A program made the translations under genes and the position numbers. Below, piece by piece: positions 1-5,908 of a DNA stretch of 7,999 bases. Positions within the stretch are counted from its first letter, which is position 1, and each line of letters starts with the position of its first letter. The notes beneath the pieces were generated by a model, which worked only from the letters and a program-made list of their open reading frames with translations, searched no databases and was not told where the DNA came from. This DNA comes from Candidatus Methanogaster sp. UBA203 (GTDB taxonomy: Archaea; Halobacteriota; Methanosarcinia; Methanosarcinales; Methanogasteraceae). The stretch is from assembly GCA_002503595.1 (NCBI GenBank), contig DASC01000024.1:1-7999 (forward strand), read 5' to 3'.

Positions 1-558
1 GAAGACGAAGCAAGCGCACGCATCCTCGCAGACCTGCTGCACGGAAGAGCAGGTGCGCTTGCGGATCTTCGCAGCATCATATCAGGAAGAGACGTCGCGG
101 TGTGCGGGAATGCGCCATCGCTTGCATCAGAGATCGATTCGATCATGCCTGGGCATCTCGTCATCGCGGCAGATGGTGCAACGACCGTCCTGATAGCGAA
201 CCGGGCGATTCCGGATGTGATCGTGACCGATCTGGACGGAACAATCGAGGACATTATCTCTGCAAGCGAAAAAGGGTCCTTCGTGGTGGTTCATGCGCAC
301 GGCGACAACATCCCCACGGTCCGGTCGGTTGTGCCGCTGCTTTCAGGGAGGGTGCTTGGCACGACACAGTCAGAGCCGTTTGACGATATCCACAACTTCG
401 GCGGCTTCTCTGACGGGGATCGGTGCGTCTTCCTCGCAAAAGCATCTGGTGCTGCAAGTGTAACGCTCTTCGGATTCGATTACGACGATCCGGATGTAAA
501 TGATGTTAAAAAGAAAAAACTGGGATGGGCAAAGCGTCTGATCGAGGATTATTTATGA
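1..558 (+). CDS. mptE: 6-hydroxymethyl-7,8-dihydropterin pyrophosphokinase (MptE, DUF115 family), 5' end missing
   Basis: The frame is open from base 1 and gives 185 residues before TGA at 556-558; the true start lies upstream of the window. Archaeal MptE is, from memory, about 230 residues, so roughly 50 are missing. It transfers diphosphate from ATP to 6-hydroxymethyl-7,8-dihydropterin, a cytoplasmic step in tetrahydromethanopterin synthesis. Seen in the sequence: GNAPSL (36-41 of the visible part), ADGAT, the acidic PDVIVTDLDG stretch expected to bind metal and nucleotide, HAHGDN, GTTQ, NFGGFSDGDRC and LFGFDY, all in the order I expect for this family. The GTG at 100 lies inside the conserved nucleotide-binding region and should not be taken as the start, because coding sequence with the same codon use continues upstream of it. 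The stop overlaps the next ATG (ATGA), so translation is probably coupled. Confidence 0.88.
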   Translation, partial: EDEASARILADLLHGRAGALADLRSIISGRDVAVCGNAPSLASEIDSIMPGHLVIAADGATTVLIANRAIPDVIVTDLDGTIEDIISASEKGSFVVVHAHGDNIPTVRSVVPLLSGRVLGTTQSEPFDDIHNFGGFSDGDRCVFLAKASGAASVTLFGFDYDDPDVNDVKKKKLGWAKRLIEDYL

Positions 559-971
559 GCACGGGTATGAGCATGATGATTGCGGGTCATCCAGTATCTA
601 AGGGAGTAGCTTCCGGCGAGATTCTGATCTCTGAGACGCCGATATCATTTCTTGGTGGAATCGATCCAGATACCGGCGAGATCATAGAGAAGAACCATCC
701 GAAGAAGGGTGTTTCGATTGCAGACCGTGTTTTCCTCTTTCCCCACGGAAAGGGATCGACTGTTGGGTCGTACATAATCTACAGTCTTAAGAAGAACGGT
801 GTAGCCCCGTGCGCCATGATCAACCTCGCATCCGAGACGATTGTTGCTGTGGGCGCGATCATATCCGATATCCCGCTCGTGGACCGTCTCAACGAGGATC
901 CGTTCACAGTCTTTCATGACGGCGATCTTGTGGAGGTGGACGGGACCCTGGGTTATGTGACCTGGAAGTGA
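555..971 (+). CDS. Phosphomevalonate dehydratase small subunit (AcnX small subunit, DUF126)
   Basis: 138 residues, full length for the family. DUF126 is the swivelling small domain of AcnX-type aconitase-like enzymes. In most archaea the complex removes water from (R)-5-phosphomevalonate to give trans-anhydromevalonate 5-phosphate in the modified mevalonate route to isoprenoid lipids. The diagnostic motif is GKGSTVGSY at residues 65-73, whose serine lies in the active site. IAGHPVSKGVASGEIL near the N-terminus and the closing VFHDGDLVEVDGTLGYV also fit. I chose ATG 555 because GAGG (544-547) lies 7 bases upstream; an in-frame upstream extension to 525 would overlap mptE more and lacks support, and ATG 567 is too far from the SD. 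The large catalytic subunit (DUF521) is not downstream; it may lie upstream of the window or elsewhere in the genome. Confidence 0.86.
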   Translation: MSTGMSMMIAGHPVSKGVASGEILISETPISFLGGIDPDTGEIIEKNHPKKGVSIADRVFLFPHGKGSTVGSYIIYSLKKNGVAPCAMINLASETIVAVGAIISDIPLVDRLNEDPFTVFHDGDLVEVDGTLGYVTWK

Positions 972-1000
972 GCACAGGCACTGTCTGAAAATCAAGTGAT

Positions 1001-1073
1001 TTATCACCGCGGAGGACGCAAGAGTTTCGAGATCGTTTCAATCCTCTGCGTGGCTCTGCGCACTCTGCGGTAA
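1001..1073. repeat. CGCRGAG-unit inverted repeat, copy 1 (degenerate)
   Basis: The left arm 1006-1024 reads ACCGCGGAG then GACGCAAGAG. The right arm 1043-1073 is its imperfect reverse complement and contains CTCTGCG three times, ending CTCTGCGGTAA. The middle is about 18 bases. The same 7-base unit spaced at about 9 bases builds the repeat at 4645-4719. It is noncoding and may fold into a long imperfect hairpin in RNA. It is probably a dispersed intergenic repeat family; function unknown. Confidence 0.7.
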
Positions 1074-1244
1074 CGGCTCTGCCGTCGACGCTTGCGTTAG
1101 AATTTAATGGCATGGCGATTTCACTGGAAGCATCCATGACCCTCCGGTCACCCATGAGCATGAAAATGTGCCACCTATTTTCGCAGCAAATCGACAGTGC
1201 CGTGAGCACGCCATGCAAGGCGACAACCCGGCTGACGACATAGG

Positions 1245-1254
1245 TATTTATATC
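1245..1254 (+). promoter_or_regulatory. Candidate archaeal TATA box for the DUF424 operon
   Basis: TATTTATATC is the best TATA-like match in the 323-base spacer. By archaeal spacing, transcription would begin about 25 bases downstream, near 1275-1280. That gives a leader of about 15-20 bases if ATG 1295 is used, or about 40 bases including the GGAGGG site if translation starts at 1319. Inferred from sequence only. Confidence 0.5.
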
Positions 1255-1294
1255 ATGACATGGAAACACAGAAATAATCGATTGCCTGCGTTTA

Positions 1295-1630
1295 ATGCGC
1301 ATCGGAGGGAATAGTATCACGTACCTCAAGACTCACATATCCGGTGGAACTCTGCTGGTCGCAGTATGCGATCAAGAGTTGATCGGGCAGACATTCAGCG
1401 ACGGTACGCTGACGCTGGAGGTCTCTGAGTTCTTCTATAAAGGCGAGATAGTATCCCTGCTCGATGTCGGAAATGCGCTTGAAGATGCGGCGATCGCAAA
1501 TATTGTTGGCAAGCGGTCTATCGCGCATGCACTCGAACATGGTTTTATAAGCGAAGACAATATCATTGTAATCGATGGCATGCCACATGCACAGACGGTG
1601 ACGATGCCAGCTTCGCCACAGGCACCTTAG
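1295..1630 (+). CDS. DUF424 family protein
   Basis: 111 residues from ATG 1295. The family is a small archaeal protein of unknown function, usually about 95-100 residues. Recognised elements are YLKTH near the N-terminus, LLVAVCDQELIGQTF, LTLEVSEFFYKGE, ANIVGKRSIAHAL and IDGMPHAQTV at the C-terminus. The start is uncertain: ATG 1295 has no SD, while a strong GGAGGG lies inside the frame at 1304-1309, 9 bases before an ACG at 1319. That ACG sits exactly where other DUF424 proteins begin (Met-Tyr-Leu-Lys). I annotate the ATG by convention. It is the first gene of a five-gene run, preceded by a TATA-like box and followed after 9 bases by a coiled-coil gene. No catalytic motif is evident. Confidence 0.82.
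   Translation: MRIGGNSITYLKTHISGGTLLVAVCDQELIGQTFSDGTLTLEVSEFFYKGEIVSLLDVGNALEDAAIANIVGKRSIAHALEHGFISEDNIIVIDGMPHAQTVTMPASPQAP
1304..1309 (+). promoter_or_regulatory. Strong Shine-Dalgarno site inside the annotated DUF424 frame
   Basis: GGAGGG is complementary to the 3' end of archaeal 16S rRNA. It lies 10 codons' worth of sequence or less into the annotated frame and is 9 bases ahead of ACG 1319. It suggests that the real start is downstream of ATG 1295, at a non-canonical codon or at a position altered by mutation or sequencing error. Confidence 0.5.
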
Positions 1631-1639
1631 ACATTATAG

Positions 1640-2422
1640 ATGGGACAGGACGTGTTTGATATAGGAAAAGACGACGAAACTACCGAAACAACATCCGATG
1701 TAACGATTCCAAGTGAAAATATTGCCATCTGGGATGAAGTGGGGTTAGTAAATGCAGTTATAGCGAAACACAAGCAATTTCTCGACACCTACAAGAGTGA
1801 GTTTGTAGATATCGATTCCCATGTGTCGAAACTCAAAGAATCGTCCAGCGAGGAGAAGCGGGAGCGAGACGAGATCAACGAAAGCGTTGCCGAACTAAAG
1901 GAGAAGCGGCAACTGCTGTACCACCAGATAAAGCAATCCAGGATCGAGATGTTCGATCTGATCAACATCAACCGGGATGTGCGGAAGAACGAGCAGGAGA
2001 TGGCACAGCTGCAGAAGGAGATCGAAGCACTGGACTGGAGACTTCAGACGACGGTCATGGGAATCCAGAAAGAGCGCGAGATCGTCGAAAAGATCAAAAA
2101 ACTCTCTGCACAGATCGAAGAGGTGGATGATGTGAGACCTTCCGACGAAACCGGCGAACAGATCAAACAGTTGTCCACACAGATAAAAGAGATGACAGAA
2201 GAGGCCGATAGATGCCACAATGAACTTGTTGGCATCGCGGATAAGTCCCAGGAGCATCATGGCTCATTTATTGAATATGCCGAGCAGTTAAAGGGGACGC
2301 GTGGACGCTACATCTGGCTGCAAAGCCGGATCAAAAGCCACGAGAGTGCGGTTAGCTACTGGGAAGGTAAACAGGGAGGGATGCAGTTAGAGATTGCGGC
2401 AGGAGATGGTGATGATGACTGA
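1640..2422 (+). CDS. Coiled-coil protein, COG1340-like (first of two)
   Basis: 260 residues, rich in Glu, Lys, Gln and Arg, with long predicted coiled-coil helix from about 37 to 245 broken near 160-175. No signal peptide or membrane segment, so cytoplasmic. The acidic N-terminus (10-20) and the GDGDDD tail look disordered. Two stretches recall the archaeal coiled-coil family COG1340, which is sometimes misannotated as phosphoserine phosphatase: residues 128-155 (around LDWRLQTT and EREIVEKIKKL) and 193-207 (HNELVGIADKSQEHH). The second also occurs in the next protein, so the two are probably paralogues. This one lacks the C-terminal basic/hydrophobic segment seen in its neighbour. ATG 1640 has no clear SD and follows the DUF424 stop by 9 bases. 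The stop lies within the start of the next gene, consistent with coupled translation. Function unknown; a structural or scaffolding role is inference. Confidence 0.75.
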   Translation: MGQDVFDIGKDDETTETTSDVTIPSENIAIWDEVGLVNAVIAKHKQFLDTYKSEFVDIDSHVSKLKESSSEEKRERDEINESVAELKEKRQLLYHQIKQSRIEMFDLININRDVRKNEQEMAQLQKEIEALDWRLQTTVMGIQKEREIVEKIKKLSAQIEEVDDVRPSDETGEQIKQLSTQIKEMTEEADRCHNELVGIADKSQEHHGSFIEYAEQLKGTRGRYIWLQSRIKSHESAVSYWEGKQGGMQLEIAAGDGDDD

Positions 2423-3335
2423 GGCGTCCGGTGAACTTAAAAGTATGACTGAAAAGGAGTTAAAAAGTAATATCGAAGGTCTTAAGCGCCAACTAAATAA
2501 TTTAAATACCGAAATAAGGAAATCCATCGGTGAAATTAAATTGCACCGGGAAACGGTAACCAAACTGCGAGAGAAACGCGATGAACTGAATGCATACGTA
2601 AAAGAATGTGTAAAAAAGGCGCATGTTTGCAGAAAGGATAGGGATGATGCCAATCAGAAGATTGCCGATCTGAAAAAACTCAGGAAGGACGCGCAGGATC
2701 AGATAAGCCAGAAGTGGGAACAATTGAACCAGGTGAAGGACAAACGCGACAAATCCAACGCAATAGCGAAGATGCGCACTACAAGTCTCGAAAAAGCTTA
2801 TGCGCATGAATTGTATGTGTTCACTCACGCAGATATCCCGCTGAAACATGAAATAGGTGCTTATGAGCGGTTAAAAGACCTCGGCAAGCGGCTGAACGCG
2901 AGCAGGGAAGCGGATAAGATTCACACAGAACTTGTTCCGATGTACACGCGGGTAAAAGAACTGCGCAAGACCGCCGATGCGGTACACCAATCCATCCAGA
3001 GCCTTGCAGATGAATCGCAGCAACACCACGACAAGTTGCTCGGTATATACGCGGAGCTCGATACCGTTCGGAAGGAGGCGAATCAGTACCATGCGCGGCT
3101 GAAGGATGAGTACCGCATCATCGATCCCATAAGCAAATCGATCGATGCGCACAAGGCATCGGTTCCACGCCTGCGAGAGGAACTCTCCGCGCACATCGAC
3201 GCGCTGAAGGATCGGCAGAAGACGGGTGGTGCGGAAGAGTGCAAGGTTGCAGTGGAAAAATTAAAGACGACTGGTCGCATGAGCCTTGAAGATCTTCGAG
3301 TGCTGATGGACAACGACGCTATCTCGTTTGACTGA
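2412..3335 (+). CDS. Coiled-coil protein, COG1340-like (second of two)
   Basis: 307 residues from ATG 2412. I prefer this start because AGGAG (2401-2405) lies 6 bases upstream; ATG 2415 is nearly as good, while TTG 2394 and ATG 2406 have no room for an SD. Long coiled coil covers about 12-120 and 150-270, with a less heptad-like insert at 125-150 (YAHELYVFTHADIPLKHE). Residues 192-206 (HQSIQSLADESQQHH) match the HxxxxxxAD-SQ-HH motif of the upstream protein. The C-terminal segment 281-300 (EKLKTTGRMSLEDLRVLMD) resembles the end of COG1340 proteins. No transmembrane segment. It overlaps the previous gene by 11 bases and is followed after 2 bases by the DUF1786 gene, so the three are probably made together. 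It may be a partner or filament-forming scaffold for the ATPase-like neighbour, but that is inference. Confidence 0.78.
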   Translation: MMTEASGELKSMTEKELKSNIEGLKRQLNNLNTEIRKSIGEIKLHRETVTKLREKRDELNAYVKECVKKAHVCRKDRDDANQKIADLKKLRKDAQDQISQKWEQLNQVKDKRDKSNAIAKMRTTSLEKAYAHELYVFTHADIPLKHEIGAYERLKDLGKRLNASREADKIHTELVPMYTRVKELRKTADAVHQSIQSLADESQQHHDKLLGIYAELDTVRKEANQYHARLKDEYRIIDPISKSIDAHKASVPRLREELSAHIDALKDRQKTGGAEECKVAVEKLKTTGRMSLEDLRVLMDNDAISFD

Positions 3336-3337
3336 TA

Positions 3338-4393
3338 ATGCAGTGCATTGCGATCGATGTTGGTGCGGGAACGCAGGATATACTGATCTACGATGACGAA
3401 AAGAGCGTTTCACAATGCTTCAAGATGGTTCTTCCGTCCCGGACCGTTATTGTGGCAGAGCGCATCAGAGATGCAACAGATCAACACAAAGATGTCTTTC
3501 TGGACGGATTTACGATGGGCGGAGGTCCGTGCGTTCGCGCAATAAAAGATCATCTGAAGGCAGGGTTGCAAGTTTACGCAACAGAAACTGCCGCAAAAAC
3601 GATTTACGACGATCTTGACCGGGTGCGCAGTTTGGGGGCAGTGGTCATGCCAGATGGTGCAAAGGCAGATTCCGGCGCGATCCGCATCGAGACTGCGGAT
3701 ATCGATCTGCCAGCGGTTCGCGGGATGCTCGGACTATTTGGGATTGGTATGCCAGAGACGTTTGCGGTTGCTGTTCAGGATCATGGCGAGAGCACAGGAA
3801 GCAACAGAATATTCCGGTTTGAGCATCTCAAACGGCTGATACGTGCCGGCGGCGATCTACAGTCGTTTGTATATGCCAGAGAGACGATTCCTGAATACCT
3901 CACGCGTATGCATGCTGTTGCAGAGACGCTCGTAGATTTCGAGCTTGTCCTGATGGACACCGGACCTGCCGCGATATTCGGTGCGGTGCCCACCGCAGCA
4001 TCGGTATCCGGCGCAAACGATCGACCTGAACCAAAGATCGTGCTCAATATTGGAAACGGGCACACGCTCTGCGCAATACTCATGGATGAGCGCGTAACAG
4101 GCGTATTCGAGCACCATACGAGACAGCTGGACCTCGGGACGCTTGATACCTACATCGATAAGCTTGCAGACGGGACGCTGACGTTTGATGAGATCTTCGA
4201 GAGCGGCGGGCATGGCTGCTACATCGAGGCGATTCCTGACACCATGCCGCAGGTGATCGTTACAGGACCGAACCGGCATATCGCGGAAGAAAGCAGGCAT
4301 GACATCACGTTTGCGGCGCCGCACGGCGATATGATGCTGACCGGATGTTTCGGGCTGATCAAAGGGATGTTATCCACGAAAGGTGATCGTTAA
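3338..4393 (+). CDS. DUF1786 family protein (ASKHA-type nucleotide-binding fold)
   Basis: 351 residues, full length. Members are sometimes labelled pyruvate-formate-lyase-activating-enzyme-like, but no radical-SAM CxxxCxxC motif is present here. The N-terminus AIDVGAGTQDILIYD (5-19) has the phosphate-1 form DxGxGTxD of the actin/Hsp70/sugar-kinase superfamily. LNIGNGHTLCAIL (236-248) fits phosphate-2, and VIVTGPNRHI (306-315) fits the adenosine-binding loop. Other conserved-looking segments are GGGPC (61-65), MDTGPAAIFGA (206-216), FEHHT (257-261) and the closing TGCFGL (335-340). An ATPase or kinase activity is therefore plausible, though no substrate can be named. No SD is obvious; the start lies 2 bases after the preceding stop, so reinitiation or coupling is likely. 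It shares one base with the zinc-ribbon gene downstream. Confidence 0.82.
   Translation: MQCIAIDVGAGTQDILIYDDEKSVSQCFKMVLPSRTVIVAERIRDATDQHKDVFLDGFTMGGGPCVRAIKDHLKAGLQVYATETAAKTIYDDLDRVRSLGAVVMPDGAKADSGAIRIETADIDLPAVRGMLGLFGIGMPETFAVAVQDHGESTGSNRIFRFEHLKRLIRAGGDLQSFVYARETIPEYLTRMHAVAETLVDFELVLMDTGPAAIFGAVPTAASVSGANDRPEPKIVLNIGNGHTLCAILMDERVTGVFEHHTRQLDLGTLDTYIDKLADGTLTFDEIFESGGHGCYIEAIPDTMPQVIVTGPNRHIAEESRHDITFAAPHGDMMLTGCFGLIKGMLSTKGDR
4381..4387 (+). promoter_or_regulatory. Shine-Dalgarno site of the zinc-ribbon gene
   Basis: AGGTGAT matches the archaeal anti-SD fully and lies 5 bases before ATG 4393, inside the end of the DUF1786 gene. It supports the small downstream frame as a translated gene. 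Confidence 0.7.
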
Positions 4394-4545
4394 TGGTGGA
4401 TCATGGGAATCGCACGCTATACGATCACAAATGCACGGTATGCGGCACTTGGATGGAGACGACTATCAAAAAAAGTAAGAAAGGGGCAAAGATCATTATG
4501 TACTTCTGTCCCGAGTGCGGATTTTCGTATAGTGTGCAGGAGTGA
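4393..4545 (+). CDS. Small zinc-ribbon protein (50 residues)
   Basis: ATG 4393 shares its A with the TAA of the DUF1786 gene (TAATG); the frame ends at TGA 4543-4545. The protein has two CxxC knuckles, C14-C17 (CTVC) and C39-C42 (CPEC), separated by 21 residues with a basic stretch KKSKKGAK between. This is the layout of a minimal zinc ribbon of the kind found in nucleic-acid-binding or adaptor proteins. A full SD lies 5 bases upstream. It is the last gene of the five-gene run; the following 288 bases are noncoding. It is short enough to be missed by automatic gene callers. The partner is unknown; binding RNA, DNA or another protein of the operon would all be consistent. Confidence 0.75.
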   Translation: MVDHGNRTLYDHKCTVCGTWMETTIKKSKKGAKIIMYFCPECGFSYSVQE

Positions 4546-4575
4546 ATGTAACGTTTCCCGCTCATAAAATATCGA

Positions 4576-4625
4576 AAAATCGTAACCTACTCAAGTGTAT
4601 TGATTGATCCCCTGATTACGATTTT
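4576..4625. repeat. 10 bp perfect inverted repeat
   Basis: AAAATCGTAA (4576-4585) is the exact reverse complement of TTACGATTTT (4616-4625), with 30 bases between. It begins 31 bases after the stop of the zinc-ribbon gene and is followed by the T-rich stretch ATGTTTTCTGG. A terminator hairpin for the upstream operon or a dyad protein-binding site are both possible. Confidence 0.5.
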
Positions 4626-4644
4626 ATGTTTTCTGGCAAGAAAA

Positions 4645-4719
4645 ATAACCGCAGAGCACGCGGAGGGCGCAGAGCTTTTTTTTATCATTCTCCGCGGTCT
4701 CTGCGTGCTCCGCGGTTAA
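4645..4719. repeat. CGCRGAG-unit inverted repeat, copy 2, possible bidirectional terminator
   Basis: The left arm 4646-4674 is TAACCGC followed by RGAG units every 9 bases (CGCAGAG, CGCGGAG, CGCAGAG). The right arm 4690-4719 is the near-complete reverse complement (CTCCGCG, CTCTGCG, CTCCGCGGTTA). About 24 of 29 positions pair, and the mismatches are nearly all purine transitions. The loop contains T8 (4676-4683). On the minus strand the hairpin is followed by TTATTTTTCTT, so it could end ilvE transcripts; on the plus strand the T8 run after the left arm could end the cassette. Same family as the repeat at 1001-1073. Confidence 0.75.
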
Positions 4720-4833
4720 ATTCCCTGATTTAGCCCCCGGGATTTTAACCACGCGGTAGTAAGCGAGTAATGACCACCGCGCTTCCAGCGTTCACCGGTA
4801 TGTTGAGCACCACACGCTGCAAGCCAATCGCGT

Positions 4834-5700
4834 CTAAATCGGCGTCCCGTCGGTCTGTGTCAGTTCGCCGAACCTCTGCATCAACTCTTTCGTGATCGTC
4901 CCGACCGATCCATCGCCGACCGGACGCCCATCAACCGTCGTGATCGGCGCGATCTCGGCTGCGGTGCCTGTCACAAAGACCTCGTCCGCGGTGTACAGGT
5001 CAAAGAGCCCGAGATCGGTCTCTCGCATGGGATAACCGAGATCCTGTGCGATATTGATGGCTGCTGCGCGCGTGATCCCGTTCAGGTTGTTCATGACCGT
5101 TGGCGTCGAGATTGTGCCGTTTTTTATGATAAAGATGTTATCGCCGGATCCTTCCGAGATATTCCCGCGCACATCGAAGATGATCGCTTCATCGCCACCC
5201 TTCTGGTTCGCTTCGATCTTTGCGAGGATGTTGTTGAGATAATTCAGGGACTTGATATTCGGGGAGAGCGATTCCGGCGCATTCCTCCGTACCGTGACCG
5301 TGACCGCAGAAAGCCCTCTGTCATACAGATCGCCGTACATCGCGTCCCATGGCTGGCATATTATGAACACATTCGGCACCGGGCACTTTCTTGGATCGAG
5401 ACCGAGATCGCCGATCCCTCTGGAGACGATCGGTCGTATGTACGCGTCCACAAGATCATTGACACGAAGCGTTTCGAGGATGGCTTGTTTCATCTCATCC
5501 TTCGAGAGCGGAATATCCAGCATGATCGCCTTCGCCGAATCATATAAGCGGTCGATGTGCTCATCCAGACAGAAGACGCGCCCGTTGTATGCACGTATGC
5601 CTTCGAAGACGCCATCGCCGTATAAAAAGCCGTGATCGTAGATCGAGGTCACTGCCTGATCCTGTGGCACGAAATCACCATTCGCATAAACCTGAAGCAT
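4834..5700 (-). CDS. ilvE: Branched-chain amino acid aminotransferase (class IV, PLP-dependent)
   Basis: 288 residues, normal for the family. It moves the amino group between glutamate and the branched-chain 2-oxo acids, the last step of leucine, isoleucine and valine synthesis, in the cytoplasm. Seen in order: [18 protein letters not shown] (21-38), RPIVSRG (89-95), the PLP-binding Lys as K150 in [24 protein letters not shown] (181-190) with E183, LNGITR (206-211) for the phosphate, and [11 protein letters not shown] (243-253). All expected catalytic residues are present. ATG 5700 is supported by an adjacent AGGTGAT. The gene is monocistronic here and convergent with the plus-strand cassette. 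D-amino acid transaminase and 4-amino-4-deoxychorismate lyase share the fold, but the length and the VFEGIRAY motif favour IlvE. Confidence 0.92.
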   Translation of the reverse strand: MLQVYANGDFVPQDQAVTSIYDHGFLYGDGVFEGIRAYNGRVFCLDEHIDRLYDSAKAIMLDIPLSKDEMKQAILETLRVNDLVDAYIRPIVSRGIGDLGLDPRKCPVPNVFIICQPWDAMYGDLYDRGLSAVTVTVRRNAPESLSPNIKSLNYLNNILAKIEANQKGGDEAIIFDVRGNISEGSGDNIFIIKNGTISTPTVMNNLNGITRAAAINIAQDLGYPMRETDLGLFDLYTADEVFVTGTAAEIAPITTVDGRPVGDGSVGTITKELMQRFGELTQTDGTPI

Positions 5701-5703
5701 ATA

Positions 5704-5710
5704 ATCACCT
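5704..5710 (-). promoter_or_regulatory. Shine-Dalgarno site of ilvE
   Basis: On the minus strand AGGTGAT is followed by TAT and then ATG 5700. The match to the anti-SD is full and it fixes the start. Confidence 0.7.
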
Positions 5711-5730
5711 GCATACCGTTATCGCCGGAT

Positions 5731-5742
5731 CGGTTATAGATG
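5731..5742 (-). promoter_or_regulatory. Candidate TATA box of ilvE
   Basis: The minus strand reads CATCTATAACCG. Its centre is about 36 bases before ATG 5700, so transcription would start near 5710 and give a very short leader made mostly of the SD. It overlaps the first codon of the small plus-strand frame starting at 5740. Confidence 0.4.
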
Positions 5743-5908
5743 TTACGACGGTATCAGGAATACCAGAAGACCTGTGTATGGCATGGGCCCGAGTTTCTGC
5801 CGGGCACGCAGATCTGCAAACAGGTTCGCCGGTTTGATATTGTGATCTGTGCACCTGCCGGAAGGAAAATCGTTAGTGTCTCAAGAGTTCAGGATATATG
5901 GGGCGCGA
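5740..5908 (+). pseudogene. 5' part of a small ORF apparently split by the IS element
   Basis: ATG 5740 directly follows an in-frame TAG and opens a frame whose first 56 codons (to 5907) have the codon use of the surrounding genome. The encoded segment contains VRRFDIVICAPAGRKIVSV and then a helix-like VSRVQDIWGA. Beyond about 5909 the frame enters the transposon. Joining 5908 to 7229 keeps the frame and adds IEVWNRERL before TAA at 7255-7257, giving 65 residues. Both ends of this join are plausible element tips. No SD is evident and I do not recognise the protein, so it may be a chance frame. Confidence 0.35.

Larger units (their letters stand above)
972..1294. other. Noncoding spacer between two plus-strand operons
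   Basis: No convincing gene on either strand. It holds copy 1 of the CGCRGAG repeat (1001-1073), a small perfect inverted repeat TGACC-CTCC-GGTCA (1137-1150) and a TATA-like element near 1246-1254. The reverse-strand open frame that covers 904-1329 has no family features and runs back over a real gene, so I treat it as chance. Confidence 0.6.
4546..4833. other. Noncoding spacer between convergent genes
   Basis: It separates the plus-strand cassette from minus-strand ilvE and must hold terminators for both. It contains a 10 bp inverted repeat (4576-4625), a T8 run on the plus strand (4676-4683) and the CGCRGAG hairpin (4645-4719). The stretch 4720-4833 shows nothing I can name. Confidence 0.6.

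Noticed and set aside
1137..1150. TGACC-CTCC-GGTCA hairpin as an operator or terminator
   Set aside because: A 5 bp stem with no T-run and no nearby gene boundary is expected by chance.
904..1329. 141-codon open frame on the minus strand across the 972-1294 spacer
   Set aside because: It overlaps the end of the DUF126 gene, includes the repeat arms and shows no family-like segments.
1895..3313. Long minus-strand frames opposite the coiled-coil genes
   Set aside because: They arise from the biased Glu/Lys codon use of the sense genes, giving Phe/Leu-rich shadows that look like false membrane proteins.
4645..4719. CRISPR-like array reading of the CGCRGAG units
   Set aside because: Units are only 7 bases with 2-base intervals and arranged as inverted arms; there are no spacers and no cas genes.
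4763..4837. Short plus-strand frame encoding VEHHTLQ, resembling FEHHTRQ of the DUF1786 protein
   Set aside because: Only about six residues agree and there is no further similarity on either side; too little for a gene remnant.
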